DNA of 64,000 nt from Allopusillimonas soli (GTDB lineage Bacteria > Pseudomonadota > Gammaproteobacteria > Burkholderiales > Burkholderiaceae_B): the NCBI RefSeq assembly GCF_004153445.1, contig NZ_SDQC01000002.1:793312-857311 (forward strand). The letters are read 5' to 3'. The position numbers and the translations under genes were made by a program. Positions 30,156 through 38,902 of the stretch are shown in pieces. How positions within the stretch are numbered: the first letter of the stretch is position 1; each line of letters starts with the position of its first letter. The notes under the pieces were generated by a model. That model saw only the letters and a list, made by a program, of their open reading frames with translations. It was not told the origin of the DNA and searched no databases.

Positions 30156-31256
30156 CTATGCCGGCAATGCCACAGCATCGCTTTCGTGCCAGCCCAGCAT
30201 CACTTCCTGGCCGACGGTGAATCCTGGCGCGCCGGCACGCGTGGGGAAGGCCGCGATAAGGGCATTCTCGCCCTTTCCCTGCACATACAGCTTGGTGAGA
30301 CTGCCAGTCACCATCACGTCAAGCACCTTACCCGACAAGCCCGGCCCTCCGTGCATGGCGTCGGGCGCATGCTCCCCGGGCATCATTGGATGCACATTCT
30401 GGGGACGTATCATCACCTTGACGCTGTCACCCGGCTTCAAGTCGTCATTGTGCAGCGTCGCACGACCCATTGCTCCCATGGCGAGCCGTATGCCGGCGCT
30501 GCCACGCTGCACATCGGTCAGGACGGCATCGAACATATTCGACTCGCCCAGGAAGTCCGCCACGAAAACCGAACATGGGCGGAAGTAGAGATCGGCGGGC
30601 GATCCCAACTGCGCGATGGCACCCGCATTCATTAGGCAAATGCGGTCAGACATCGTCATCGCTTCCTCCTGATCATGCGTGACGTAGATAATGGTCGTGC
30701 CCGATTGCCTGTGTATGCGCTTGATCTCCAACTGCATCTGGTCGCGCAGCTTCTTATCCAGCGCGCCCAGCGGCTCGTCCATCAGAATGATGGACGGGTT
30801 ATAGACCATGCAACGCGCCAGTGCGATGCGCTGCTGCTGTCCGCCCGACAATGCCTTGGGATAGCGCTGCGCAACGTGCGGAAGGCGGACGAGGTCCAGG
30901 ACATCGGCCGTTCTGCGCCGCATCTGCGCGCCGTCCATGTTGCGCATTTTCAGGGGGAAGGCAATGTTTTCCTCTATCGTCATGTGAGGAAACAAGGCGT
31001 AGTTCTGAAACACCATGCCGATGTCGCGCTCATAGGGCGCGCCATCAGTGATGTCCCGGCCATTCACAATCAGCCGTCCTTCATCCGGCCTGGACAAGCC
31101 GGCAATCAGGCTGAGCAAGGTTGTCTTGCCCGAGCCCGATGGGCCAAGCAGGGTGAGGAACTCGCCGCTGGCGACTTCCAGATGCGTCGGCGCGAGCGCA
31201 ACGAAATTGCCGTAACGCTTGGCCAGGCCTTGTATTTGCAGATTCGAGGCAGCCAT
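30156..31256 (-). CDS. ABC transporter ATPase, PotA/spermidine-putrescine type
   Basis: 366 residues from ATG 31256. Walker A is GPSGSGKTT near residue 38, the signature is [13 protein letters not shown] and Walker B is IILMDEPLGALD. The C-terminal third is a TOBE-type domain (VKVMIRPQNVHPM), as in PotA-like proteins. An ATG 19 codons upstream overlaps the end of the binding-protein gene; the later ATG gives the typical N-terminus. It powers the fused permease encoded 9 bases downstream. Confidence 0.88.
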   Translation of the reverse strand: MAASNLQIQGLAKRYGNFVALAPTHLEVASGEFLTLLGPSGSGKTTLLSLIAGLSRPDEGRLIVNGRDITDGAPYERDIGMVFQNYALFPHMTIEENIAFPLKMRNMDGAQMRRRTADVLDLVRLPHVAQRYPKALSGGQQQRIALARCMVYNPSIILMDEPLGALDKKLRDQMQLEIKRIHRQSGTTIIYVTHDQEEAMTMSDRICLMNAGAIAQLGSPADLYFRPCSVFVADFLGESNMFDAVLTDVQRGSAGIRLAMGAMGRATLHNDDLKPGDSVKVMIRPQNVHPMMPGEHAPDAMHGGPGLSGKVLDVMVTGSLTKLYVQGKGENALIAAFPTRAGAPGFTVGQEVMLGWHESDAVALPA

Positions 31257-31297
31257 TGATCTATGTGTGGTTGGAGAACGAAACGCCAGGCGGGCGG

Positions 31298-32383
31298 CTA
31301 GACCAGAATCCATGCATTGAAACGCTCTATCGCTTCGCGCTGATGGTCAAGCCAGAACTGCGCATTGATGGGTACACCGGTCTTGATGTTTTCAGGGCTG
31401 GTGGGGCAGTTCTTTGCGATCTCGGGTTTTATGTAATCAAACGCCCGTGGCTGGGTGACGCCCGCCGCAAAATACTCGACCAAGGAAGCCATACGTTTCG
31501 GATCCGATGCAAATTTGATGAATTCCCTGCATGCGTCGGCATTGGGCGTACCCTCGAGAATGGCCCAGTTGTCGCAGCCCCAGATATTCTGGTTCCAGAT
31601 AATGCCCACGGGCGCGCCATTGGCAATGGCGGACTGCGCGCGCGATACCCAGGTGGGCACCATATCCACCTCTCCCGACCCCAGCATCTGCTCCACCTGT
31701 GCGCCGCTGGTCCACCAGACTGCAACCTCCTGCTTGATGTCGTCCAGTTTCTTGAAAGCCCTGTCCATGTCGCAGGGATAGACCTTGTCTCCTGGAACGC
31801 CATCGGCCATCAAGGCTTCCTCCACCGTATCGAAGGGATGCTTGCGCATCGCCCTGCGGCCTGGAAAATCCTTCACATTCCAGAGATCCGCCCAGGACTC
31901 GGGAGCCGCCCGGCCCTTGAACGCATCCTTGCGGTACGCCAGCACCGTGCTATACACATTCGTTCCCACGCCATAGTCGTTCTTGTATTGCGCGGGAATC
32001 TCCGCGACAACGGGATCGGATTCAAGACCATGCTTCTGGAGATACTTCTTCTTGCCGCTGGTCAGGATGAGAATGGCGGGATTGCTGATTTTCGCCATGT
32101 CCCACGTATAGCTCCCCGTCTCAACCATGCTCTTGATCTGCGCGGTCGGCTCGGCATTCGCTGCCACGCCAACCACTTCAATCCCCGTCTTCTCCATGAA
32201 AGGACGGTAATACACAGCGCCATAAGCCTTGGTGTATATGCCGCCGTCGTCACGCACCACGATGCGCTTTCCCGCGGCGCGCGCGGGCGTCCAAATCAAG
32301 GGCATGGCCAGGCTGGCCATGCCCGCGGCGGCGGCCTTGATTGCGCTGCGGCGCGAAGGGCTGAATCTGCTGTTCTGTTTCAT
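31298..32383 (-). CDS. ABC transporter substrate-binding protein, PotD-like
   Basis: Periplasmic binding protein of 361 residues. The N-terminus has twin arginines (SPSRRSAIKAAAAG), a hydrophobic stretch and an ARA-A cleavage site, which suggests Tat or Sec export. The mature part (KRIVVRDDGGIYTKAYGAVY) resembles extracellular solute-binding family 1/PotD proteins. Relatives bind polyamines but also many other small cations and acids; with a hydroxyacid dehydrogenase and a lyase in the same operon, an organic acid or amino acid derivative is plausible. Confidence 0.86.
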   Translation of the reverse strand: MKQNSRFSPSRRSAIKAAAAGMASLAMPLIWTPARAAGKRIVVRDDGGIYTKAYGAVYYRPFMEKTGIEVVGVAANAEPTAQIKSMVETGSYTWDMAKISNPAILILTSGKKKYLQKHGLESDPVVAEIPAQYKNDYGVGTNVYSTVLAYRKDAFKGRAAPESWADLWNVKDFPGRRAMRKHPFDTVEEALMADGVPGDKVYPCDMDRAFKKLDDIKQEVAVWWTSGAQVEQMLGSGEVDMVPTWVSRAQSAIANGAPVGIIWNQNIWGCDNWAILEGTPNADACREFIKFASDPKRMASLVEYFAAGVTQPRAFDYIKPEIAKNCPTSPENIKTGVPINAQFWLDHQREAIERFNAWILV

Positions 32384-32416
32384 GATGTCTCCTTGTACTG
32401 GCTATTAAAGGCCTCG

Positions 32417-33841
32417 TCAGGGCAAGAGCCGCCCCGGGTTCAAAAGGTCATGTGGATCAAACGCCTGCTTCACCGCCCGCATCATGGCAAGCTCCACGGG
32501 TAATTTATATCTGGCCCTCTGCGACACATATACCTGGCCAACGCCATGCTCGGCGCTGAATGTGCCATCCAGAGCGTAAGCTGCATCATTGACGGCGCGG
32601 CGTATCGACTCGGCCGTCGCTTCGGGTGCGTCAAGCGACGCCCATTGCTTAAATGAAAAGAAGGGAATGAAATGCACGTTGCCGTCTCCCAAGTGGGCTA
32701 CCACCACAACGCCAATTTCAGGGACGATCTCGCGCACCGCGGCGGTGGCCTTGTCGATAAAGTCAGGCACCCGTGAAACCGGCACAGCCGTGTCCGACGT
32801 CAACCCCACGCCCGCTTTTTTGTTGGCCTCCGACACGCTGTGCCGCACCTGCCACATCTCATGGCGATGCGCCTCGCTGACAGCGATGGCGGCGTCCAGC
32901 AACAGGCCTTGGGCATATGCCTTTTCAAGCAGGCGCTGCATGTCCTGGCTGCCCTCGGCGCCTTCCTGGTCGTCCGCAAGCTCCACCAGGACATGCCAGT
33001 TGTGATTGCCCGCAAGCGGGTTGCGCCGGCCAGGCACATGCTCCAGCACCAGGTTCAGTTGAGCCGCATTCATCATTTCAAATGCCGTCAGGCGCGGGCC
33101 GAATGCCGCCCTGCATTGAGTCAGCAGTTGCAACGCGTCATGCGGGCTGCGCACGGCAACCCAGGCAAAGGCGTAGGCGCGCGGCAGGGGATGCAGCTTC
33201 AGGATCGCTGCAGTGACAATGCCCATGGTCCCTTCCGCGGCAATGAACAGATGCTTCAGATCCAGACCGGTATTGTCCTTGCGAAGACCGCGCAATCCAT
33301 CCCAAATCGTGCCGTCCGCCAGAACCACTTCCAGGCCCAGAATATTCTCCCGAGTATTGCCGTAGCGCAGCACGCCCGTGCCGCCCGCATTCGTGGAGAT
33401 ATTGCCCCCAATCTGACATGAGCCCTCAGATCCCAGGCTGATCGGATAAAGCAGGCCATGCTGCGCCGCAAGCGCCTGGATGTCGGCCAGCACGCAGCCA
33501 GCCTCGACTTCCATTGTGTGGTTGTCAACATCCACACTGCGCACATGACGCATGCGCGCCAGGTTGACAACAACGGGAGCCGGCTCGCCGCCGGACGGCA
33601 CCGCGCCGCCACACAAGCTGGTATTGCCCCCCTGCGGAAGAATGGGTATTTGTTCCCTTGCGCACAGTTTGACTATGGCGCTCACTTCCTCCGTCGAGGA
33701 CGGCAGCGCCACGCACATGGCCTTCCCCGCATGGCGACCCCGCCAGTCTTCGACATAGGCTGCCATTTCACGGCTTCGCCACACCACAGCGGAGGAGCCA
33801 AGCACATCAATCAGTCGTTCAACAACAGGGTGCATGTTCAT
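32417..33841 (-). CDS. FAD-linked 2-hydroxyacid dehydrogenase (GlcD/D2HGDH type)
   Basis: 474-residue flavoprotein of the FAD-binding type 4 / FAD-oxidase C family. The FAD pyrophosphate loop is PQGGNTSLCGGAVP near residue 70. The C-terminal substrate/metal block HLGDGNVHFIPF and the closing SAEHGVGQ are typical of D-lactate, glycolate and D-2-hydroxyglutarate dehydrogenases. No iron-sulfur domain is present. It leads the five-gene operon (dehydrogenase, binding protein, ATPase, permease, lyase) and its promoter region carries IclR-like dyads. It would oxidise a D-2-hydroxyacid to the 2-oxoacid; the substrate is unknown. Confidence 0.88.
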   Translation of the reverse strand: MNMHPVVERLIDVLGSSAVVWRSREMAAYVEDWRGRHAGKAMCVALPSSTEEVSAIVKLCAREQIPILPQGGNTSLCGGAVPSGGEPAPVVVNLARMRHVRSVDVDNHTMEVEAGCVLADIQALAAQHGLLYPISLGSEGSCQIGGNISTNAGGTGVLRYGNTRENILGLEVVLADGTIWDGLRGLRKDNTGLDLKHLFIAAEGTMGIVTAAILKLHPLPRAYAFAWVAVRSPHDALQLLTQCRAAFGPRLTAFEMMNAAQLNLVLEHVPGRRNPLAGNHNWHVLVELADDQEGAEGSQDMQRLLEKAYAQGLLLDAAIAVSEAHRHEMWQVRHSVSEANKKAGVGLTSDTAVPVSRVPDFIDKATAAVREIVPEIGVVVVAHLGDGNVHFIPFFSFKQWASLDAPEATAESIRRAVNDAAYALDGTFSAEHGVGQVYVSQRARYKLPVELAMMRAVKQAFDPHDLLNPGRLLP

Positions 33842-33905
33842 GGGATATCCTGCAGACCGGGCAATTTTCCACCGTTGCCGTATGCGAGGAGAATAAATCT
33901 ATTTA

Positions 33906-33939
33906 TATTGCAATACACACTTAATAATCGCATTGCAAT
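33906..33939. promoter_or_regulatory. IclR-type dyads upstream of the dehydrogenase-transporter-lyase operon
   Basis: ATCGCATTGCAAT (33927-33939) differs from the perfect palindrome upstream of iclR by two bases and is itself a 13-bp dyad with one mismatch. TATTGCAATA (33906-33915) is a second perfect 10-bp dyad sharing TTGCAAT, with the two TTGCAA cores 25 bases apart. They lie 65-98 bases upstream of the dehydrogenase start, in an AT-rich stretch of the divergent region. Confidence 0.6.
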
Positions 33940-34055
33940 TGATTTACGGGTATACACCGACCCGATTAATCTATTGGCATCCGCCTGGCCATACCCAGGC
34001 TCGCTTCGCCCGACAGGCCTGCACGCCACAATAATCGCCGGAGGCGTGCTGCGGC

Positions 34056-34085
34056 TTGCCGGTGAGCGAGCGCGCTTAGTATGAT
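34056..34085 (+). promoter_or_regulatory. Probable sigma-70 promoter of the TctC-type gene at 34119
   Basis: TTGCCG (34056-34061) and TATGAT (34080-34085) are separated by 18 bases. The start codon lies 34 bases after the -10, with CGGAGA in between as ribosome site. The rest of the 277-base divergent region holds the IclR-like dyads nearer the other gene. Confidence 0.5.
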
Positions 34086-34118
34086 GAGAGACTAACCCTG
34101 TTCCGGAGACAAACAAGA

Positions 34119-35099
34119 ATGAAATTCCCACGCCTTGCCGCGGCGCTTGCCGCCGCCACTCTGATGTTCTGCGCCCCGCTGGCCAGCGCCCAGGACGCCT
34201 GGCCCAGCAAGCCGTTGCGCCTCATCGTGCCTTTTGGCCCTGGTTCCACGCCGGACACGCTGGCACGCATCGTGGCAGAAGGACTTACGCCGGTGCTGGG
34301 GCAATCTGTGGTGGTCGAGAACAAGCCCGGTGCGGGCGGCAACATCGGCACCAACACAGTGGCAAAGGCCGAGCCAGACGGCTATACCTTCGGCGTCACC
34401 ATTTCAGGGCCTCTGGCGGTCAACACCATACTTTTCAAGGACCTGCCCTACGATCCGCAAAAAGATCTGGCCTACATCACTATCGCCGCGACACAGCCCA
34501 GCGTGCTCGTGGTTGCGCCCAGCCTTGGCGTGAACGACGTGCCGTCGCTCATCAAGAAATTAAAGGAGAACCCCGGCAAATATAACTTCTCCTCCATGGG
34601 CACCGGCGGCATTTCCCATCTGGCCATGGAAGCCCTGGCTGCGCGCAGCGGCACGCAGATCGTTCACGTTCCCTATGCCGGTTCATCGAAAGCCATGGCC
34701 GCTATTCTGGCAGGCGAAACCCAAATGGCGGTATTGCCCGCGGCGGCCGTCATGGCCCAGGTCGACGCCGGCAAGCTCAAGGCGCTGGCTGTGGCAACAG
34801 CCAAGCGCTCGGCTGTGCTGCCCGACCTTCCCACCCTTTCCGAATCTGGGCTGGAAAATATCGAAGGCGATGCATGGATGGGCTTTGTCGCGCCTGCCGG
34901 CACACCCGAGCCGGTCATAACGCGTCTGCATGATGAAATCGTGAAGATCATGAACCAGGATGCCGTCAAGAAAAAACTGGCCAGCATGTACATGGAGCCT
35001 GTTGCCAATACGCCCGAGGAAATGCGCGCCACGGTACAGGCCGACCTCGACCGCTGGAAACCGGTCATCGAAGCCAATCACATTCAGATGAGCCAATAG
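34119..35099 (+). CDS. Bug/TctC-family tripartite tricarboxylate transporter binding protein (orphan)
   Basis: Periplasmic solute receptor of 326 residues. The signal peptide (MKFPRLAAALAAATLMFCAP, cleaved near ASA-Q) is followed by the family start WPSKPLRLIVPFGPGSTPDT. Other Bug motifs are VENKPGAGGNIGTNTVAKA and NFSSMGTGGISHLAMEA. No tctA/tctB adjoins it; a complete tctABC set lies 13 kb away. Bug proteins typically bind carboxylates and often outnumber their membrane partners in Alcaligenaceae, so this one may share a permease or act as a sensor. An FAD oxidoreductase follows after a hairpin. Confidence 0.9.
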   Translation: MKFPRLAAALAAATLMFCAPLASAQDAWPSKPLRLIVPFGPGSTPDTLARIVAEGLTPVLGQSVVVENKPGAGGNIGTNTVAKAEPDGYTFGVTISGPLAVNTILFKDLPYDPQKDLAYITIAATQPSVLVVAPSLGVNDVPSLIKKLKENPGKYNFSSMGTGGISHLAMEALAARSGTQIVHVPYAGSSKAMAAILAGETQMAVLPAAAVMAQVDAGKLKALAVATAKRSAVLPDLPTLSESGLENIEGDAWMGFVAPAGTPEPVITRLHDEIVKIMNQDAVKKKLASMYMEPVANTPEEMRATVQADLDRWKPVIEANHIQMSQ

Positions 35100-35123
35100 A
35101 TCGTCTGACGGCAGTCTCGCCTC

Positions 35124-35156
35124 GCGCGCCGGCGTTCACTGCGACGTCCGGCGCGC
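35124..35156 (+). terminator. Hairpin after the TctC-type gene
   Basis: Perfect 9-bp arms GCGCGCCGG (35124-35132) and CCGGCGCGC (35148-35156) with a 15-nt loop. CGCATTTTCAC follows, giving a short T-run. It would end or attenuate the binding-protein transcript before the downstream oxidoreductase. Confidence 0.55.
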
Positions 35157-35212
35157 CGCATTTTCACAATCGCAGCACGACAAGTCGCAGCACAACACAA
35201 GGTATCAAGCTT

Positions 35213-36571
35213 ATGGCCTCCCTTTCATCTTCTGTTCACGAGCCGGCTCGCGATATCCCGCTGTTCGGTGAATATGACGTGGTCGTGCTGGGTGGCGGAC
35301 CTGCCGGTCTGATGGCGGCGACGCGGGCTGCGCGCCAGGATATGTCGGTGCTGCTGGTGGAGCGGTACGGCTTTCTTGGCGGCATGGGAACAGCGGCTGG
35401 CGTCACCAACTTCTGTGGCCTGTACGCCAACGTTCATGGTGAAAGCAAGCAGGTTGTGCATGGGTTGGCGGACGAGCTTCTTGATCGCATGCGCGCACTT
35501 GACGGCCTAAGCGTGCCCCACCTCATCTTCGGCAAAGTCCATGCGCAGGCCTACGATATGTCGGCGCTCAAGTACGCGTCCGATGGCATCCTGGTCGACT
35601 CTGGCGTACAGATCCTGTTCCATGCGCTGGGCGTGGGTGTATCGCTAAAGGAAGACGGCGAGATAGACTGTCTCTTTCTGGAAACCAAGTCCGGCCGGGT
35701 GGCCGTGCGTGCACAGGTATTCATTGACTGCTCGGGCGACGGCGACCTGGCAAATTGGGCGGGCGCGGCCTACGAAAAAGGCACCGGCCCTGGACAAATG
35801 CTGTATCCCACCCTCATGTTCAAGGTGGGCAATGTGGACAATGCGCGCGCCGGCGAGGCCTGGCGCGACATTCCCCAGCGCATGGACCAGCTCAGGGACA
35901 GCGGCGCGTATCGGTTTCCCCGCCACGGCGCCATCGTGCGCCCCATGAAGAATCCCTACGAGTGGCGAGTGAACGTCACACAGTTGTCCAACCAGGACGG
36001 CACGGCCATCGATGCCACGGACGCGCGCGCGTTCAGCCGCGGCGAACTCGAAGGCAGGCAACAGGCCATGGAATTCCTGCGTTTCCTGCGCGAGCAGATT
36101 CCAGGGTTCGATCAAGCCTATGCACTCGAAATCGCGCCCCAGATAGGTGTGCGGGAAACCCGCCGTGTGGTGGGCGAATATCAACTCACGCGGGAAGACG
36201 TATTGGGCTGCGCCGATTTCGATGATGCCATAGGCGTGAATGGCTGGCCACTGGAAAAACACGTGGCCGGCGATGTGCACTGGGAATGGCCCCCTATACC
36301 GGAATCCCGTGGCTACAACCAGTTGCCCTACCGCATGCTGCTGCCCAGGCGCTCAAGCGGCGCGCCGGGCAACCTCCTGGTGGCCGGGCGCTGCGCATCC
36401 ATGACGCACGAAGGCCAATCGGCCGCCCGCGTGTCCGGCGCCTGCTTCGTCATGGGCGAAGCGGCTGGCACGGCAGCTGCGCAGGCACTGAAGACCGGCA
36501 CCAGCGTGGCCGCCATTGATATACGCGGCCTGCAGCGGACGCTGGCGGAACATGGCGTGTTTCTGGGCTGA
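35213..36571 (+). CDS. FAD-dependent oxidoreductase (FAD_oxidored family)
   Basis: 452 residues. An N-terminal dinucleotide fold, VVVLGGGPAGLMAATRAAR at about residues 23-41, is followed by the family block ERYGFLGGMGTAAGVTNFCG. The C-terminus closes with the FAD-contacting LLVAGRCASMTHEGQSAARV. Proteins of this family are usually annotated only as FAD-dependent oxidoreductases and are often found beside carboxylate transporters. The substrate is unknown; context suggests processing of whatever the preceding Bug protein binds. Confidence 0.85.
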   Translation: MASLSSSVHEPARDIPLFGEYDVVVLGGGPAGLMAATRAARQDMSVLLVERYGFLGGMGTAAGVTNFCGLYANVHGESKQVVHGLADELLDRMRALDGLSVPHLIFGKVHAQAYDMSALKYASDGILVDSGVQILFHALGVGVSLKEDGEIDCLFLETKSGRVAVRAQVFIDCSGDGDLANWAGAAYEKGTGPGQMLYPTLMFKVGNVDNARAGEAWRDIPQRMDQLRDSGAYRFPRHGAIVRPMKNPYEWRVNVTQLSNQDGTAIDATDARAFSRGELEGRQQAMEFLRFLREQIPGFDQAYALEIAPQIGVRETRRVVGEYQLTREDVLGCADFDDAIGVNGWPLEKHVAGDVHWEWPPIPESRGYNQLPYRMLLPRRSSGAPGNLLVAGRCASMTHEGQSAARVSGACFVMGEAAGTAAAQALKTGTSVAAIDIRGLQRTLAEHGVFLG

Positions 36572-36648
36572 CCGGAACAGGCACTACGGCGTCGCCACGC
36601 TCGCCCGCACCGCAAGGCCTGCGGTCAATGGTCATCGCCCGTGGCCGC

Positions 36649-37236
36649 CTATGGCTGCTTGACAACACCGCAGGCGAATCGTCCGCCGCCGCCGCCCAGC
36701 TTCATGGGATGGTCGGAGTAGTTATCGCCCCCCTCGTGCAACATCAATGCGTGCCCTTCGACCTGGCTCAGCTTGTTCAGGCGCGGTGCGAGCACGGGGT
36801 GCGTGGCAGTGCCATCCTCGGCAACATACAGTGCCGGCAGGTCTCCAAGATGCCCATCTCCCCATGGCGCGCCGTGCTTTCCCGCGCCATCGGGATCGAG
36901 GTGCGGGCCCGCCCCGCCAGCCGGCGTCATCTTGCCATCCTTCTCGGCGGGATCGCAGCTCGGCTTCTCGTGCACATGGAAACCATGCAGGCCTGGCTTC
37001 AGTCCCTTGATATCGGGTGTGAAAACCAATCCGTATTCGCTTTCTGAAATGGTGATCTGGCCCAGCGCTTTCCCCGGACCATGCTCAGTCGCTTGTGCGA
37101 TGGGTACGGTAAGGTCCGCCTGCGCCGCACTTGCGCCACACAGCACGCCAATCGCCACTATCGCCATGAAGCCGCTGCGAAGGTGCGGAAAATGTTTCAG
37201 CTGTACAAGCAAACCGAATCCGTTCTGAATCGTCAT
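36649..37236 (-). CDS. sodC: Cu-Zn superoxide dismutase
   Basis: Periplasmic enzyme dismutating superoxide, 195 residues. The copper-binding [11 protein letters not shown], zinc-region [23 protein letters not shown] and C-terminal [12 protein letters not shown] motifs are all visible, with the two disulfide cysteines. ATG 37236 is chosen because AAGGGG lies 8 bases upstream. The N-terminus then has a basic 20-residue extension before the hydrophobic core and ASAAQA-D cleavage site; ATG 37167 would give a shorter standard signal peptide. It probably has its own promoter in the 148-base gap before the M81 gene. Confidence 0.93.
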   Translation of the reverse strand: MTIQNGFGLLVQLKHFPHLRSGFMAIVAIGVLCGASAAQADLTVPIAQATEHGPGKALGQITISESEYGLVFTPDIKGLKPGLHGFHVHEKPSCDPAEKDGKMTPAGGAGPHLDPDGAGKHGAPWGDGHLGDLPALYVAEDGTATHPVLAPRLNKLSQVEGHALMLHEGGDNYSDHPMKLGGGGGRFACGVVKQP

Positions 37237-37384
37237 GATCTGACCCCTTGCTTCCTGGCCGGATGCGCCGGCATGCGCCCCCAATCGATGGAACGGGTCC
37301 GAAAGGCCAGCAATAGCCATGCCCGACGGCGCAGCGAACACGGCGGCCGGGCGTGTGGACGGACCCGATCGGCCGCGAGCCAGG

Positions 37385-38902
37385 TCAGCGACTGACTTCG
37401 TCCAGTGGATAAACCGGCCGCCTTATCTTGCGAAATGGAAACAAGTCATAGTTCGAGCTAGTGACACCCGCGCTGTCGCACTCGACATAGCCCTTGGCAA
37501 TGGGAAAGAACACCGGCCGGCAGTACATGCGCGACTTGAGCAGGAGATAATCCTTGGTGGATGGATCGACACCCACGCATGTGAACACGCCCAAATCCCA
37601 TGGTTCCTGTGTTTTCTCGGTCACCACGACTTGCACGCCATCGAACTCGAACAGCGCCGTGCGTCCCATGCCGCATTTCATGCCGGTATAGGTGGGGCCG
37701 CTGATCACGTACTCGCCGCTGCCCAGACGCCTTACTGTGCCTTCAACACGCAGCGGCGCCTTGACAATACCCAGACTCTCCAGCGGGCGCTTGTTGCCCA
37801 GGTCCACGGTCACCCGCGCACCCTCGCCCGCCTCGAACAGCGCAGCCACCGTTTCCGGATCGCAGACGGGTCCCACGGCAATATTACTCAAGCCTTGCGC
37901 CAGCGCCTCCTGCAACACATCCATGGTATCGCAGGTGCCGCCCGACATACAGTTGTCGCTGTGATCCAGCAGCAATACCGGGCCATTGGCGGCCCCGCAA
38001 TCGGGATGGGCAAGGCCTGGCACATCATGGGCATGGCGAGCCCGGGCGATCGATTCCGATAATGGGGGACTGTGATACACATAGCCTTCGCGCTGCGCCC
38101 AGATGTCATCGGCCAGGGCGTCGGCGTGCGCCTGGGCACTGGCCTTATCCTTTCCGACGATGATCACGCTGAGGCAAGGCGCAGGAATATCAGCCAGCGC
38201 AAAACCGGCCATGACCGTGCCCGCGAGAATTTCGCCGCGCTGCTCCAGCGCTCTCGCCTTCTCGACCGCGGCATGCATGGCGGGCGACTGTGTGGCACTC
38301 ATGAGCGTGTGCGTCATGAGCGGCAGCTGGCGCCAGGCAAGTGCCGGTGAGGCTTCCCCTTTTAGCTTCGTAATGAGCACGCTGCCCGCCAAATGTCCAG
38401 CCTCATACATGTCCACGTGTGGATAGGTCTTGAAGCCCGCGATGACATCGGCGTTGTCTATCATTTTCTGTGTAACGTTGCCGTGCAGATCCAACGCCAC
38501 GGCCACGGGCGCATCCGGACAGACCATCCTGAGCCGCTCCAGAAGATCACCCTCACCGTCATCCGTGCTCTCGGCCACCATGGCGCCATGCAGATCCAGC
38601 ATGACAGCATCACACCCTGCCGCCGCATCGACAATGTGATGCGTCATGATCCGATACGCATCCCCATCGACGGGGCCGCTGGGATTGGCGGTGGCCGACA
38701 GAGGCGTGACAATCTGGGCGCCGAATGCTTCGGCCAGATCTATATAGGCGCCCATGGCCGTGCGCGCCCCCTTGTTGGCGGCGTAGGCGTCTGCATCGTA
38801 GTCGGGGCCGTTCAGGCCAAAGTCCTCCAGCCGCGTAGGAACAGGAGAAAATGTATTCGTCTCGTGATTCAGGCGTGCAATCAATATCTTCATTGATGTC
38901 AA
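37385..38902 (-). CDS. M81-family metallopeptidase (MlrC-like)
   Basis: 505 residues with the N-terminal M81/DUF1485 domain beginning [20 protein letters not shown] and the C-terminal MlrC domain (from about residue 310, [20 protein letters not shown]). The founding member MlrC cleaves the linear tetrapeptide stage of microcystin breakdown; most relatives have no known substrate. Histidines expected to bind zinc are seen in [16 protein letters not shown] and TYPHVDMYE. The ATG overlaps the stop of the carbamoylase-type gene, so the two hydrolases are made together behind a Liv-type transporter. Confidence 0.88.
   Translation of the reverse strand: MTSMKILIARLNHETNTFSPVPTRLEDFGLNGPDYDADAYAANKGARTAMGAYIDLAEAFGAQIVTPLSATANPSGPVDGDAYRIMTHHIVDAAAGCDAVMLDLHGAMVAESTDDGEGDLLERLRMVCPDAPVAVALDLHGNVTQKMIDNADVIAGFKTYPHVDMYEAGHLAGSVLITKLKGEASPALAWRQLPLMTHTLMSATQSPAMHAAVEKARALEQRGEILAGTVMAGFALADIPAPCLSVIIVGKDKASAQAHADALADDIWAQREGYVYHSPPLSESIARARHAHDVPGLAHPDCGAANGPVLLLDHSDNCMSGGTCDTMDVLQEALAQGLSNIAVGPVCDPETVAALFEAGEGARVTVDLGNKRPLESLGIVKAPLRVEGTVRRLGSGEYVISGPTYTGMKCGMGRTALFEFDGVQVVVTEKTQEPWDLGVFTCVGVDPSTKDYLLLKSRMYCRPVFFPIAKGYVECDSAGVTSSNYDLFPFRKIRRPVYPLDEVSR

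Noticed and set aside
33948..33957. GGGTATACAC upstream of the hydroxyacid dehydrogenase as a further GntR-type operator
   Set aside because: It has the GTATAC core but lacks the A/T arms shared by the sites at 51521, 51701, 56721 and 56826; other GTATAC cores occur by chance in coding DNA (for example near 10511 and 14378).
37385..38902. M81 gene as part of a true microcystin (mlrABCD) cluster
   Set aside because: No MlrA-type membrane protease or MlrD-type transporter is present, and M81 proteins are widespread in bacteria that do not degrade microcystin.
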